Positions 29,619-40,583 of a DNA stretch of 49,161 nt are shown one piece after another. Origin of the DNA: Luminiphilus sp. (GTDB taxonomy: Bacteria; Pseudomonadota; Gammaproteobacteria; Pseudomonadales; Halieaceae); assembly GCA_029253085.1 (NCBI GenBank), contig JAQXAF010000002.1, positions 1-49,161 on the forward strand, read 5' to 3'. Each line of letters opens with the position of its first letter. The stretch's first letter is position 1. Made by a program: the position numbers and the translations under genes. Under the pieces are notes generated by a model. That model was not told where the DNA came from, made no database searches, and saw nothing but the letters and a program-made list of their open reading frames with translations.

Positions 29619-30589
29619 TAGTTGATCCCTGCTTTTAGGAGAGCCATCAAATGAATAACACCCGCTATTTGCGCTTGTGAATCGGTGACAACCAAGGATG
29701 AGATACGGTTTTGTTCCATAATGTGCATAGCCTCTGCGGCGAGATGTCCGGCAGGTAGCGTTTTGACACTGGCTGACATGAGCTTGGTGATGGCCACAGA
29801 ATTTATATCCGGCTGCTCTTCCAATGCCCTTCTTAAGTCGCCGTCAGTAAAAACGCCCTTCAGTTGGCCATGTTCCCCAACGATGGTCATCCCCAAACCT
29901 TTCGCTGTGATTTCCATCAGAGCTTCTGCCAGGGTTGCATTGGGCCCAACCAATGGCATGTCTGCGCCTTTAGTCATGAGATCTTCTACCCGGAGCAGCA
30001 GTCGCTTTCCCAACGCGCCCCCGGGGTGGGAAAATGCAAAATCTTCCTCGGTAAAGCCGCGACTCTCCAGCAGTGCAATGGCCAATGCGTCACCCATAGC
30101 CAAAGCAGCGGTCGTACTGGATGTGGGGGCCAGGTCCAAGGGGCAGGCCTCAGTATCTACACCTGCATCAATGTGAACGTCTGATGCACAGGCGAGTGCT
30201 GAATCGGCATGCCCGGTCATACTGACGAGCCTTACTCCAAGCCGCTTCAGAAGGGGCAGTAAGGTTAAAACTTCTGGAGTTGTACCACTATTCGACAAGG
30301 CGAGTACGGTATCGCGCTGTGTGATCATGCCCATATCGCCGTGGGAAGCTTCACCGGGGTGCACAAAAAAAGCCGGTGTGCCTGTGCTAGCCAAGGTTGC
30401 TGCGATTTTGTGCGCAATGTGTCCTGATTTCCCCATGCCAGTAACAATAACCCGGCCCTGCGTTTCCAGTATAAGCTGGCACGCAGCGGCGAAAGAGAGG
30501 CTTAGCGTCTCGGCTAAATTAGTGACGGCTTGCCCTTCCAACGTAAGCGTGCGTCGGCCAGAAGTGAGGAGCGCTTCATCATTTAGCAT
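29618..30589 (-). CDS. kdsD: Arabinose-5-phosphate isomerase
   Basis: KdsD interconverts ribulose-5-phosphate and arabinose-5-phosphate, the first step toward KDO. The 323-residue product has an N-terminal SIS domain (GMGKSGHIAHKIAATLASTGTPAFFVHP, about 52-80) and two C-terminal CBS domains (from about 205). It lies 5 bases after yrbG and leads into kdsC, so KDO supply and LPS export share an operon. Confidence 0.97.
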   Translation of the reverse strand: MLNDEALLTSGRRTLTLEGQAVTNLAETLSLSFAAACQLILETQGRVIVTGMGKSGHIAHKIAATLASTGTPAFFVHPGEASHGDMGMITQRDTVLALSNSGTTPEVLTLLPLLKRLGVRLVSMTGHADSALACASDVHIDAGVDTEACPLDLAPTSSTTAALAMGDALAIALLESRGFTEEDFAFSHPGGALGKRLLLRVEDLMTKGADMPLVGPNATLAEALMEITAKGLGMTIVGEHGQLKGVFTDGDLRRALEEQPDINSVAITKLMSASVKTLPAGHLAAEAMHIMEQNRISSLVVTDSQAQIAGVIHLMALLKAGIN

Positions 30590-30594
30590 CGTTT

Positions 30595-31560
30595 CTAAAC
30601 CTTTGAAATGTCATAGTAGAGCCACAGGCAGTAAACCACATAAGAGCTAAGGAATAAGCAGCCCGCCATACGACCCAAGCGCGCATGATTCTTGTCCTTA
30701 CGCCAACCGAACGCGACGAAGGCCGCGAGTGCCGCTGTCGTCACAAAAACCGTGCCCAAGTCCCGTTGCAAATCAGTAATGGACAATTCGAGTGGTGAAA
30801 ATAATCCCGGTATCGCCAGAACGATTAGCAAGTTAAACATATTGGAGCCAACGACAGCGCCAATTGCGATATCAGCATGTCCTTTGACTGCGCTTACCAT
30901 TGAGGCAGCAAGCTCCGGAAGGCTAGTGCCCAAGGCGACGATAGTCAGGCCAATGACTAATTCGGAGACTCCATAGCCCTCAGCGATATTGACAGCAGCC
31001 CAGACTAAAGCCCTAGAACTACCAATAAGCACGGCAAGCCCCACCGTAAAGGCGCCTATTGCGTGGGCCATGGGCAGGTCTTCTACCGCTGAAATGTCGT
31101 CATTAATGCTGGGCATGCGTAAATGGCGCGCCATTCGAGTGAGATACAAGACCAGGGCACCTAACAGGATAAAAGCATCAGCAGCGGTCAAGATGCCGTC
31201 GTGGAGTAACCACCCGCAGAGAACCACAATGGCGAGCAATAGGGGCAAATCGGTAAACGCGGTCGTTCTGCCGACTAAAATGGGGGAAATGATCAGCGTC
31301 AGCCCCAGCACGAGACCGATATTTGCAATGTTGGAGCCGAACGCATTACCCACGGCCAACTCGCCGGCCCCGGATGCTGCTGCCGAAACAGACACTAAAA
31401 TTTCAGGGGCTGAGGTGCCCAGAGATACGACAGTCATACCAATGATCAAAGGCGACATTCCGAAACGACTTGCGACAGCGGCTGCGCCTTTGATAAACAG
31501 GTCGGCGCTCCAAACCAAGGCGGTAATCCCCAGAACGACGACAACAAAATCTAAAAGCAT
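30595..31560 (-). CDS. yrbG: Calcium/sodium antiporter YrbG (CaCA family)
   Basis: The 321-residue product has about ten membrane helices in two inverted halves, each with the cation-exchanger alpha repeat: VVSLGTSAPEILVS at about 45-58 and IVALGTSLPELAAS at about 208-221. YrbG-type proteins are placed with Na+/Ca2+ exchangers, but transport is poorly characterised. It heads the yrbG-kdsD-kdsC-lptC-lptA-lptB run. AGAGGAAC lies before the ATG. Confidence 0.93.
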   Translation of the reverse strand: MLLDFVVVVLGITALVWSADLFIKGAAAVASRFGMSPLIIGMTVVSLGTSAPEILVSVSAAASGAGELAVGNAFGSNIANIGLVLGLTLIISPILVGRTTAFTDLPLLLAIVVLCGWLLHDGILTAADAFILLGALVLYLTRMARHLRMPSINDDISAVEDLPMAHAIGAFTVGLAVLIGSSRALVWAAVNIAEGYGVSELVIGLTIVALGTSLPELAASMVSAVKGHADIAIGAVVGSNMFNLLIVLAIPGLFSPLELSITDLQRDLGTVFVTTAALAAFVAFGWRKDKNHARLGRMAGCLFLSSYVVYCLWLYYDISKV

Positions 31561-31721
31561 AAAGTTCCTCTACGCGGCTTTGGGTAGCGCGCCTTACGTA
31601 CCGGTATGTCGCACGCGCTGCACTCAGATCGGTTATGATGCTGCGCTTTGCGATGCATCCCGTTTCTACTCGGGGTTCATCACGTATTGTATCCTACTGA
31701 CCAACAATGACGGAGGCTTTG

Positions 31722-32429
31722 ATGGGTAACTCTACATTTAATGAGGGCGCGATGAAGGGGTTAGCAGCCGTCTTTGCGCTATGCCTTCAGCTGGTTTTTG
31801 CCAGCCTAGCGAGTGCTGAGGAAGCCTCGACGTCTGGCCCTCGTGAAGTGGTTGCTGCGGCAACCGACAATATTATGGCGCTAGCTAGGGAAGCACCCGC
31901 GTATTTTGATGCTGACCCTGATCGTTATACCAATGCAGTGGGCGAGGAGCTCGATAGCGTGGTGGACTTTCGCGGCTTTGCGCGTGGTGTCATGGGTCGC
32001 TACGCAAACAAAGAGCGTTACCAAGGCCTGGACGAAGCTGGGAGAAATCAGCTGCGAGAGCATCTGATGAAATTTACCGGGGTACTGCGCTCTGGCATGG
32101 TCAATACTTACAGCCGTGGCCTGTTGGCTTTCGGTGGGTCACGGGTAGAGTTGGGTGAAGTCGATATCGCACCGGGGAGCACGCGAGTGGCTTCAGTGAC
32201 TCAGCGGGTCTTCGGGGATGACGGAAAAATTTACACGGTAAAGTACCAGATGGGGCAGTACCGTGATGGGCGTTGGAAGCTACGCAACTTGATTATTGAG
32301 AATATAAATCTGGGCGAAATTTACCGGGGCCAATTTGAGGCAGCGGCCCTCGAGGCTGGCGGTGATTTGGACGTCGTAATTGCAAACTGGGATGACAATC
32401 GAGTGAAATCCCTGTCAAAGGAGGATTAA
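31722..32429 (+). CDS. mlaC: Phospholipid-binding ABC transporter periplasmic protein MlaC
   Basis: MlaC (Ttg2D) shuttles phospholipids through the periplasm between the outer-membrane MlaA complex and the inner-membrane MlaFEDB transporter. The 235-residue product has an N-terminal signal segment (MKGLAAVFALCLQLVFASLAS) and the MlaC domain, including RYANKERYQGL and YQMGQYRDGRWKLRNLIIENINLG. GGAGG 5 bases before ATG 31722 decides the start over the ATG at 31707. The usual mlaFED upstream and mlaB downstream are missing here, although yrbG and ibaG keep their normal flanking places. Confidence 0.92.
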   Translation: MGNSTFNEGAMKGLAAVFALCLQLVFASLASAEEASTSGPREVVAAATDNIMALAREAPAYFDADPDRYTNAVGEELDSVVDFRGFARGVMGRYANKERYQGLDEAGRNQLREHLMKFTGVLRSGMVNTYSRGLLAFGGSRVELGEVDIAPGSTRVASVTQRVFGDDGKIYTVKYQMGQYRDGRWKLRNLIIENINLGEIYRGQFEAAALEAGGDLDVVIANWDDNRVKSLSKED

Positions 32430-32430
32430 C

Positions 32431-32664
32431 GTGGACGTCAATGAAGTGCGAGATCTAGTCTTGGCGGCATTCCCGGAGTGCGAAGTGGATGTTGAATTGG
32501 CCGGTGGACACTACACCGTAACAGTCATCTCTGAAGCCTTTGCCGGGGTCCGATCCGTCGCAAGGCAACAACGCGTCTATGCGCCGTTGGCATCGGCTAT
32601 CGCTGCTGGGCATCTGCATGCGGTTAATATTCGAGCCTTGACCCCCGCTGAAGCGGCGGGTTGA
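32431..32664 (+). CDS. ibaG: BolA-family protein IbaG
   Basis: The 77-residue product is a BolA/IbaG-type protein, whose relatives bind [2Fe-2S] clusters with monothiol glutaredoxins. It has the class-II KH-like fold pattern with GGHYTVTVISEAFAG and QRVYAPLASAIAAGHLHAVNIRALTP. GTG start one base after the mlaC stop, with GGAGG inside the end of mlaC, so the two are coupled. The mla-ibaG-murA order matches enterics. Confidence 0.93.
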   Translation: MDVNEVRDLVLAAFPECEVDVELAGGHYTVTVISEAFAGVRSVARQQRVYAPLASAIAAGHLHAVNIRALTPAEAAG

Positions 32665-33936
<1,272 letters not shown>

Positions 33937-33959
33937 ATTCACGACGTCGCGGAAAAGTC

Positions 33960-34616
33960 ATGACACAACAATTAACGATAGCACTCACTAAGGGGCGCAT
34001 TCTGCAGCAAACACTTCCTCTGCTGAAGGCCGCTGGGCTTTCACCCGTTGAAGACATTGCAAGCAGTCGCAAGCTTATTTTCAATACCGAGCACTCAGAT
34101 GTGCGACTCGTTATTTTGCGAGGCTCAGATGTTCCGACCTATGTTCGACATGGTGCCGCGGATGTCGGTGTGGTCGGAAAAGACATGCTCCTTGAATTCG
34201 GAGCTGACGGCTTGTATGAGCCCTTAGATTTGGGCATCGCCCGCTGCCGCTTGATGACGGCAGGATTTTCGGGGCGAGAAAGCGTTAGAACGCGAGTTAG
34301 AGTAGCGAGTAAGTTCGTCAATATTGCTAGGCGCTATTATTCTAGTAAGGGTGTTCAGGCCGATATCATTAAGCTTTACGGCGCTATGGAGCTAGCGCCG
34401 CTCATGGACCTTGCCGATGAGATTGTCGATATTGTAGATACGGGAAACACTCTTAGGGCCAACGGTATGTCGCCCCTTGAGCATATTGCCGACATCAGCA
34501 CGCGGTTGGTGGTTAACAAGGCTGCCATGCGAACGCGTCACGGCGTGATACAGGAAGTTATTGAAGCCCTTGCACGGGCCGTCGAGCAGATTGTGGATCA
34601 GGATAGTGCCTTGTGA
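33960..34616 (+). CDS. hisG: ATP phosphoribosyltransferase, short form
   Basis: HisG joins ATP and PRPP in the first step of histidine synthesis. The product from ATG 33960 is 218 residues, the short HisG-S type lacking the regulatory C-terminal domain, with [25 protein letters not shown] and the PRPP-binding [24 protein letters not shown] precedes the ATG; a longer frame from inside murA is not credible. Short HisG needs the HisRS-like partner HisZ, which is not in the window. GTGA overlap with hisD. Confidence 0.96.
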   Translation: MTQQLTIALTKGRILQQTLPLLKAAGLSPVEDIASSRKLIFNTEHSDVRLVILRGSDVPTYVRHGAADVGVVGKDMLLEFGADGLYEPLDLGIARCRLMTAGFSGRESVRTRVRVASKFVNIARRYYSSKGVQADIIKLYGAMELAPLMDLADEIVDIVDTGNTLRANGMSPLEHIADISTRLVVNKAAMRTRHGVIQEVIEALARAVEQIVDQDSAL

Positions 34617-35926
34617 CTGACCTCCTGCGACGGCTCAATGCCGCCTCAGATACTTTTGAGGCAGATTTGGCAGCACTGACAGCTCGTCACGATGAACGCG
34701 ACGGTGAGCTGGTGAATCGTGTTGCTACGATCATTGCGTCAGTCCGGACAGGAGGAGATGCTGCCCTACTCAAACTGACGCAAGAGCTTGATCAGCATCC
34801 TGCAGTATCAATAACGGATTTATTGGTTGAGCCACCAGAGATGCAATCGGCACTCGACGCCCTTGAACCCGATACGCGGGCTGCACTGGAGACCGCCGCT
34901 GAGAGAATTCGTGATTACCATCAGTATCAAGTGGCCCAAAGCTGGTCATTCGAAGATGCGCTAGGCAATCGTTTAGGGCAACAAGTTACCCCGATGGCTC
35001 GGGTGGGGATTTATGTGCCGGGCGGTAAAGCAAGTTATCCGTCATCTGTTTTGATGAATGCCATTCCAGCGAAGGTGGCCGGTGTTCCTGAGGTTGTCAT
35101 GGTGGTGCCTGCTCCGCGGGGCGCGATAAACCCACTTGTGTTGGCCGCAGCCGCTCTGGCAGGGGTCGATCGCATTGTCACTGCTGGCGGTGCGCAAGCG
35201 GTTGCAGCCCTGGCCTTTGGGACAGAAACATTGCCTGGTGTCGACAAAATTGTGGGGCCGGGTAATCGCTACGTTGCGGAAGCGAAGCGACAGGTTTTTG
35301 GCGTTGTCGGGATTGATATGGTAGCGGGTCCGTCGGAAGTCTTGATTATCGCCGACGGCAGTGCCCCGGCATCATGGATGGCGATGGATCTTTTCTCTCA
35401 GGCCGAACATGATGAGCAGGCCCAAGCGATTTTAATCTCCCCTGACGATGCTTATCTCGATGCTGTCGAGGTGGCGATGGAGGCGTTGTTGAGCACCATG
35501 GAGCGGGAGGACATTATCCGCGCCGCATTGATGAATCGAGGTGCGCTCATCAAGGTGCATGACCTCGACGCTGCGATTGCGTTGAGCAATAGACTGGCGC
35601 CCGAGCATTTACAACTGGCCTTTACCGATGCAGAGACGCGCGTTTCAGAGCTAACCGTTGCCGGCGCCATTTTTGTCGGCGAGATGAGCTGCGAGTCTCT
35701 GGGGGATTATTGTGCTGGACCCAACCACGTGCTTCCGACTTCTAGCACTGCGCGATTCTCATCGCCTTTAGGCGTCTATGACTTCCAAAAAAGAAGCTCA
35801 ATTATTCATTGTTCAACTGAAGGGGCAATGGCTTTGGGCCGTGTTGCGTCCGTATTGGCAAGAGGTGAATCACTGGAGGCCCATGCGCGTAGTGCTGAGC
35901 TGCGGTTATCTGCCGCCGATGATTAG
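34613..35926 (+). CDS. hisD: Histidinol dehydrogenase
   Basis: HisD oxidises histidinol to histidine in two NAD-dependent steps using a bound zinc. The 437-residue product has the signatures [45 protein letters not shown] and [11 protein letters not shown]. The GTG start overlaps the hisG stop. hisC, next in Pseudomonas, is absent; instead the stop shares 4 bases (TTAG) with the convergent degS stop. Confidence 0.97.
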   Translation: MTDLLRRLNAASDTFEADLAALTARHDERDGELVNRVATIIASVRTGGDAALLKLTQELDQHPAVSITDLLVEPPEMQSALDALEPDTRAALETAAERIRDYHQYQVAQSWSFEDALGNRLGQQVTPMARVGIYVPGGKASYPSSVLMNAIPAKVAGVPEVVMVVPAPRGAINPLVLAAAALAGVDRIVTAGGAQAVAALAFGTETLPGVDKIVGPGNRYVAEAKRQVFGVVGIDMVAGPSEVLIIADGSAPASWMAMDLFSQAEHDEQAQAILISPDDAYLDAVEVAMEALLSTMEREDIIRAALMNRGALIKVHDLDAAIALSNRLAPEHLQLAFTDAETRVSELTVAGAIFVGEMSCESLGDYCAGPNHVLPTSSTARFSSPLGVYDFQKRSSIIHCSTEGAMALGRVASVLARGESLEAHARSAELRLSAADD

Positions 35927-37029
35927 CCCTCAGGCCTAGTGCCCACCACCGCTTGAAGCGGAATCATCTCCTGTTCGCGGCCCCGCGCGACTTCGATATC
36001 AACAATTTCTCCTGGTCTGAAACGAGCGATTTGGTGCATGGTGATTCGTCCATCATTAACCGTGTTGCCATTAATTGCGCTGATCACATCGCCTACTTGT
36101 AACCCCGCTCTTGCAGCCGGTCCGTCTTCCGCTAATCCAGAAACCAGCAGGACTTGTTGTTGCTGAGCTATCGTTTCGGGGCTCTGCAATAGCTCGACGC
36201 TAACGCCTAGCCAGCCCCGAACAACCGTGCCGTAGTTGACCAGGTCTTGCATGACGAATTGCGCTAAATTCACGGGAGTCGCTAGATTAATGCCGATGGC
36301 GGCATTGTCGGCACCTTCGCCATTAGCGGTATAGATCAGCGTATTTATGCCCAGTAGTTTCCCGGATGCATCGATCAAGGCGCCACCAGAGCTGCCCAAC
36401 AGCACGCTGGCGTCAGTTTGGATGTAATCCTCGTAGTCCGATGCCTGCAGCCCGTATCGACTCAAGCCAGAAATAATCCCCTGGCTGACGGAGTGGCCGA
36501 AGCCATAAGGGTTGCCGATAGCGAGTACGACATCACCAACCTGTGCATCGTCAGAGTTGGCCAGTGTGATGGGAGTCAGCCCGGGCAGTTGAATTTGAAG
36601 GACCGCGAGGTCGGTGGCGGGATCGGAGCCGATTGCCGTTGCCGTTGCCGATCGACCATCATGGAGCAATACCTGAATGGCATCCGCATCAGCGATAACA
36701 TGGTTGTTGGTGATTATGTGTCCTTCCGCCGTGAGGATGACTCCGGACCCAAGGGAGCGCTCGATCCGCTGACGACGCCCTGAATTCCCGAGAAAACGGC
36801 GAAGTAAAGGGTCATTTAAGCGTTGGTTTCGGCCTGAATCAACCAGCTTTGCGGTATAAATATTTACGACTGAAGGGGTCGCTAATGCGACGGCGTCACT
36901 GTAACTCGTTCTGACCTGACTGCGATCTCTCCCTAAGGGCTCCGGTAGAACCCACTGGTCCAAAATAATGGCTGCAGCCAGTATCCCTGTTAGGGTGGGC
37001 CAAAAAAGGCTCGATAAAAACTCTTTCAC
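35923..37029 (-). CDS. degS: DegS/AlgW-type periplasmic serine protease
   Basis: DegS (AlgW) is anchored in the inner membrane and cleaves the anti-sigma factor RseA/MucA when its PDZ domain senses misfolded outer-membrane proteins. The 368-residue product has an N-terminal membrane helix (about 10-28), a trypsin-like domain with His110 (ITNNHVIAD), Asp140 (PATDLAVLQ) and Ser214, and one PDZ domain (about 265-360). The serine motif is GSSGGAL rather than the usual GNSGGAL. The single PDZ and membrane anchor argue against DegP or DegQ. Divergent from the Nif3 gene. Confidence 0.92.
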   Translation of the reverse strand: MKEFLSSLFWPTLTGILAAAIILDQWVLPEPLGRDRSQVRTSYSDAVALATPSVVNIYTAKLVDSGRNQRLNDPLLRRFLGNSGRRQRIERSLGSGVILTAEGHIITNNHVIADADAIQVLLHDGRSATATAIGSDPATDLAVLQIQLPGLTPITLANSDDAQVGDVVLAIGNPYGFGHSVSQGIISGLSRYGLQASDYEDYIQTDASVLLGSSGGALIDASGKLLGINTLIYTANGEGADNAAIGINLATPVNLAQFVMQDLVNYGTVVRGWLGVSVELLQSPETIAQQQQVLLVSGLAEDGPAARAGLQVGDVISAINGNTVNDGRITMHQIARFRPGEIVDIEVARGREQEMIPLQAVVGTRPEG

Positions 37030-37115
37030 TGTTTAGGTCCTCGCATTGGAACGATTGTAAAACAGACTGGGCCGGTTAATCTTGTTTGATAACGAATGAT
37101 TTCAGGGGAGTTTTG

Positions 37116-37871
37116 ATGGGAACGTCGCGGCAAAAAATGCATACAGCGCTTAACCAACTGCTCGAGCCCCAGCGCTTTCAGGATTTTGCGCCCAACGGGC
37201 TGCAGGTAGAGGGTCGAGAAAATATCGATATTTTGGTCTCTGGGGTAACGGCGAGTCAGGCACTATTAGATGCGGCGGTGGCACTCAAGGCCGATGCGGT
37301 ACTGGTGCATCATGGTTACTTTTGGCGGTCCGAAGACCCTTGCTTGGTGGGTATGAAGGGGCGCAGAGTGCGAACATTAATGCAATCGGACATCAATCTG
37401 TTTGCCTATCACCTACCTCTAGACTGCCACATTGAGCTGGGAAATAACGCGGGTTTGGGCAGGGCATTAGGCGTTACCCAATTTGAGCCATTAATACCCC
37501 AAGAGCCGACGATGCCTGTGTTTGTGGGTGCGTTATCTCAGGTGACACCGATGGAAGCGGTCGCTGAAAGTTTGTCAAAACAGTTGGGGCGCCCGGTGCT
37601 GTCTGAGGGAGATCGCGAGGTCCGGCGTATTGCTTGGTGCACTGGAGGAGGACAGGGGTACATTGATAAAGCTGCCGATGCGGGGGCTGATCTTTTTGTG
37701 ACCGGTGAAGTGTCGGAGCAGACCATTCATGTCGCTAGGGAGCGTGGTATCGGCTTTATTGCTGCAGGACATCATGCCACTGAGCGTTTTGGCGTGCAGA
37801 GTGTTGGTGCATGGTTAGGCCGGGAGCTCGGGGTAGAGCATCATTTTGTCGATGACGATAATCCAGCTTGA
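37116..37871 (+). CDS. Nif3-like dinuclear metal center protein (YbgI family)
   Basis: The roughly 251-residue product is a Nif3/YbgI protein with the metal-binding segments VLVHHGYFWRSED, AYHLPLDCHIELGNNAGLG and the C-terminal AAGHHATERFGVQ. Some members act as GTP cyclohydrolase I type 2 or repair hydrolases, but the general role is unsettled. GGGGAG 6 bases before ATG 37116 decides the start; an upstream TTG at 37086 lacks a ribosome-binding site. Its stop is 2 bases from that of zapG on the other strand. Confidence 0.9.
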   Translation: MGTSRQKMHTALNQLLEPQRFQDFAPNGLQVEGRENIDILVSGVTASQALLDAAVALKADAVLVHHGYFWRSEDPCLVGMKGRRVRTLMQSDINLFAYHLPLDCHIELGNNAGLGRALGVTQFEPLIPQEPTMPVFVGALSQVTPMEAVAESLSKQLGRPVLSEGDREVRRIAWCTGGGQGYIDKAADAGADLFVTGEVSEQTIHVARERGIGFIAAGHHATERFGVQSVGAWLGRELGVEHHFVDDDNPA

Positions 37872-37873
37872 AT

Positions 37874-38368
37874 TCAGGCAGAGCGATCGAGTCGATCAGG
37901 CTCCATCAGGCGATCAATGTCCTCACTCGCGGGCTTATCGAATCCAAAGGTCTCTGATAGCTGGCCTTTTTCATCAGGGCTTTTCCGTGGGGCATAGTCA
38001 AGGGGCGGTATGACATCGACCAGATTGCCGGGTATGTCCTGACTGCTAGCGTTTGTATCAAGCAGCGTTTTTGCGTTGGGAATCTCGATTTCGCCATCGC
38101 ACAGACTGTCTGCGCCCGCCGCTAAGTGGGTATAAACTTCACGGTAGTCTTCGGTCATCCGGCTGAGCAAACGAGCCGTCTTGGCAAAATGCTCTGCGAC
38201 ATCCGCTTCATAATCCGCACGGCTCTCGCGGGCACGCTCCAACCGTGATTCTAGGTCTATAATGACATCACGCTTACTTTTTTTGCGTATGCCCAATAAC
38301 CAGCCGCATCCCAGGCCGATTCCGACCCCTAGTAGGGCAGTCGCGATGAGTATTACTCCGGACGGCAT
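37874..38368 (-). CDS. zapG: Z-ring associated protein ZapG/YhcB (DUF1043)
   Basis: The 164-residue product has one N-terminal membrane helix (about 3-25, ILIATALLGVGIGLGCGWLLG), a coiled coil (about 30-85) and a low-complexity tail, the DUF1043 layout. YhcB/ZapG is an inner-membrane protein linked to division and to LPS and envelope control in enterics. It is divergent from zapE, as in E. coli. Confidence 0.88.
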   Translation of the reverse strand: MPSGVILIATALLGVGIGLGCGWLLGIRKKSKRDVIIDLESRLERARESRADYEADVAEHFAKTARLLSRMTEDYREVYTHLAAGADSLCDGEIEIPNAKTLLDTNASSQDIPGNLVDVIPPLDYAPRKSPDEKGQLSETFGFDKPASEDIDRLMEPDRLDRSA

Positions 38369-38461
38369 AAATAACTCCAGTTCGCCAGTCGTTACGTAGG
38401 TAGGGGTTAGTGTACAACGCTTACGTCACGACACAAAATATCATGGGACCTTCTCAGCATT

Positions 38462-39565
38462 ATGCAACAAATTTCACCGCAGCAACGCTATGAACAAGAC
38501 TTGTCTAAGCCAGGCTTTCAGGCAGATTGGGCTCAGGCGCAAGCCGTTTCCAAGCTGCAAGACCTATACGATCGTCTGGTGGAGCGAGAGATTGGGCAGC
38601 TGCGAGCGACGGCTCGGTTGCGTCGAATCTTCAGCGAAACCAATAAGCCAGAGCAGGGCTTGTACTTCTGGGGCGGGGTAGGGCGAGGTAAAACTTATTT
38701 GGTTGATGTCTTTTTCGAAAGTTTGCCCTTCGAGGCCAAGCTCAGGGTACATTTTCACCGGTTCATGCAGCGTGTCCACCGGGAGCTCACCGCTCTCGCC
38801 GGCGAAAAAAACCCGCTGGAAAAAGTGGCGGCGGGTATTGCAGCTGAGGCCCGCGTTATTTGTTTTGATGAATTTTTTGTCAGCGATATTGCTGACGCCA
38901 TGATTTTAGCGGGGTTGATGACGGCCTTATTTCGGCGTGGCGTGACATTGGTTGCGACCTCAAATATCGAGCCTTGCGACTTGTACAAGGATGGCCTGCA
39001 AAGGGCGCGATTTATACCCGCGATTAAATTGATCGAAACCTATACCGATATCGTTAATGTTGATTCAGGAGTCGACTACCGGCTGCGCACCTTAGAGCAG
39101 GTCGAGTTGTGGCATACACCGCTAAATGTTGAGTCCGAAACGGCGTTAACAGGCGATTTTGAGGCCCTGTCGGTAGGTTTGGCTCCTTCGTCGGCGACAA
39201 TTGAAATTAACAACCGCAGCATTCCGACCCAGGCCATGGTTGAGGGCATGGCCGTTATTGGCTTTCAGGCATTGTGCGAGGAGCCCCGAAGTTCTAGCGA
39301 CTTCATAGAGCTCGCGCGTATTTTTCATACCGTGCTGGTGCCTGGAATCAGGGTCATGGCGAGTCACCAAGAAGATGTCGCAAGACGTTTCGTGAATATG
39401 GTGGACGAGTTTTACGATCGAGGTGTCAAACTTATTGTTACTGCGGAGGCAGCACCTGAGGCGCTTTACCAGGGAAATTTACTGACTTTCGAGTTTCGTA
39501 GGACCCTATCAAGGTTGCAGGAAATGCAGTCTACGGAGTATTTAGCCAGGGAACACCGGCCATAA
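38462..39565 (+). CDS. zapE: Cell division protein ZapE (AFG1-type ATPase)
   Basis: The 367-residue product is an AFG1-like AAA+ ATPase with Walker A GGVGRGKT (71-78) and Walker B VICFDEFFV. E. coli ZapE binds FtsZ and affects Z-ring stability under low oxygen or heat. The TAA stop lies in the loop of a small hairpin (39557-39571). It is followed by rplM after 133 bases. Confidence 0.95.
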   Translation: MQQISPQQRYEQDLSKPGFQADWAQAQAVSKLQDLYDRLVEREIGQLRATARLRRIFSETNKPEQGLYFWGGVGRGKTYLVDVFFESLPFEAKLRVHFHRFMQRVHRELTALAGEKNPLEKVAAGIAAEARVICFDEFFVSDIADAMILAGLMTALFRRGVTLVATSNIEPCDLYKDGLQRARFIPAIKLIETYTDIVNVDSGVDYRLRTLEQVELWHTPLNVESETALTGDFEALSVGLAPSSATIEINNRSIPTQAMVEGMAVIGFQALCEEPRSSSDFIELARIFHTVLVPGIRVMASHQEDVARRFVNMVDEFYDRGVKLIVTAEAAPEALYQGNLLTFEFRRTLSRLQEMQSTEYLAREHRP

Positions 39566-39698
39566 TGGCCGCGGTTAGCCTTCCCGAAGGGTTGTTCGTG
39601 TCGGGATATGGGAAGCGTTGCACTTAAACTGCTTGAAAGCGTGGCCGCCATCCAGTACCATCCGCGCTCCCTTGAATTTGCCCCTTGAGGCGTCACAA

Positions 39699-40127
39699 AT
39701 GAAAACATACAGCGCTAAAGCTGGCGATGTGCAACACGATTGGTTTGTTGTCGACGCGGAAGACAAGACGCTTGGACGTCTTGCGACTGAAATTGCACAC
39801 CGTTTGCGCGGAAAGCATAAGCCCGAATTTACTCCCCATATGGATATGGGCGACTACGTCGTAGTCGTTAACTGCGAGAAAATTAAAGTAACGGGTAAAA
39901 AGCAGACCGATAAAATGTATCACCACCACTCGGGATATCCGGGCGGCATCAAGTCTTACAGCTTCGAAAAACTCATCGATCGCGCACCTGAACGTGTGTT
40001 GCAGCGGGCCGTTAAGGGCATGTTGCCCAAAAACCCCCTAGGCCGCGCAATGTTCCGAAAACTCAAAGTCTACTCGGGCGCTGAGCACCCACACGCCGCT
40101 CAGCAACCACAAGCTTTGGCGCTTTAG
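39699..40127 (+). CDS. rplM: 50S ribosomal protein L13
   Basis: The 142-residue product begins MKTYSAK and shows L13 signatures [17 protein letters not shown] and [18 protein letters not shown]. The ATG at 39699 follows a GAGG; an in-frame upstream extension of 27 codons lies in the leader. The leader (39566-39698) must carry the promoter and any autoregulatory site, but I could not identify either with confidence. Confidence 0.98.
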   Translation: MKTYSAKAGDVQHDWFVVDAEDKTLGRLATEIAHRLRGKHKPEFTPHMDMGDYVVVVNCEKIKVTGKKQTDKMYHHHSGYPGGIKSYSFEKLIDRAPERVLQRAVKGMLPKNPLGRAMFRKLKVYSGAEHPHAAQQPQALAL

Positions 40128-40138
40128 AGGAAACCGAT

Positions 40139-40531
40139 ATGTCTACGGCACAGTATTACGGCACAGGCCGACGAAAAACATCAACTGCTCGGGTTTTCCT
40201 TCGCTCGGGCACCGGCAACATCCAAATCAATGGCCGCACGATCGATGAGTATTTCGGTCGAGAAGTGGCACGGATGATTGTTCGTCAACCGTTAGAGCTG
40301 ACCCAGTTAAACGGCAGTTTCGATGCCTACGTCACCGTGAGCGGGGGCGGGAGTTTTGGTCAGGCGGGCGCGATCAGGCACGGATTGACCCGGGCATTGA
40401 TGGATTATGACGAATCACTGCGAGGCGCACTTCGTGCAGAGGGTTTCGTGACCCGAGATGCACGAGAAGTCGAGCGGAAAAAGGTGGGTTTACGAAAGGC
40501 TCGCCGTCGTCCTCAGTTCTCCAAGCGTTAA
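40139..40531 (+). CDS. rpsI: 30S ribosomal protein S9
   Basis: The 130-residue product has the S9 pattern [29 protein letters not shown] and the basic C-terminus RRPQFSKR, whose final Lys-Arg reaches the P-site tRNA. AGAGGAAACC precedes the ATG, 11 bases after rplM, the universal pair. Confidence 0.98.
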   Translation: MSTAQYYGTGRRKTSTARVFLRSGTGNIQINGRTIDEYFGREVARMIVRQPLELTQLNGSFDAYVTVSGGGSFGQAGAIRHGLTRALMDYDESLRGALRAEGFVTRDAREVERKKVGLRKARRRPQFSKR

Positions 40532-40557
40532 AATCGACTGAAACCCAGCGATGGTTC

Positions 40558-40579
40558 ACGCCAGACATGGATTTGGCGT
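40558..40579 (+). terminator. Weak candidate terminator after rpsI
   Basis: ACGCCA (40558-40563) and TGGCGT (40574-40579) form a 6-bp stem extended by a G-U and an A-T pair around a 6-base loop. No U-run follows, so it may be a processing or Rho-dependent signal. Confidence 0.3.
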
Positions 40580-40583
40580 CAAT

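Noticed and set aside
30989..31729. 246-codon open frame antisense to yrbG running into the mlaC leader
   Set aside because: Low-complexity composition expected from antisense of a membrane protein gene, and it conflicts with the mlaC start.
39557..39571. Hairpin CGGCCA-TAA-TGGCCG at the zapE stop
   Set aside because: Only 6 bp with a 3-base loop and no U-run; not convincing as an intrinsic terminator.
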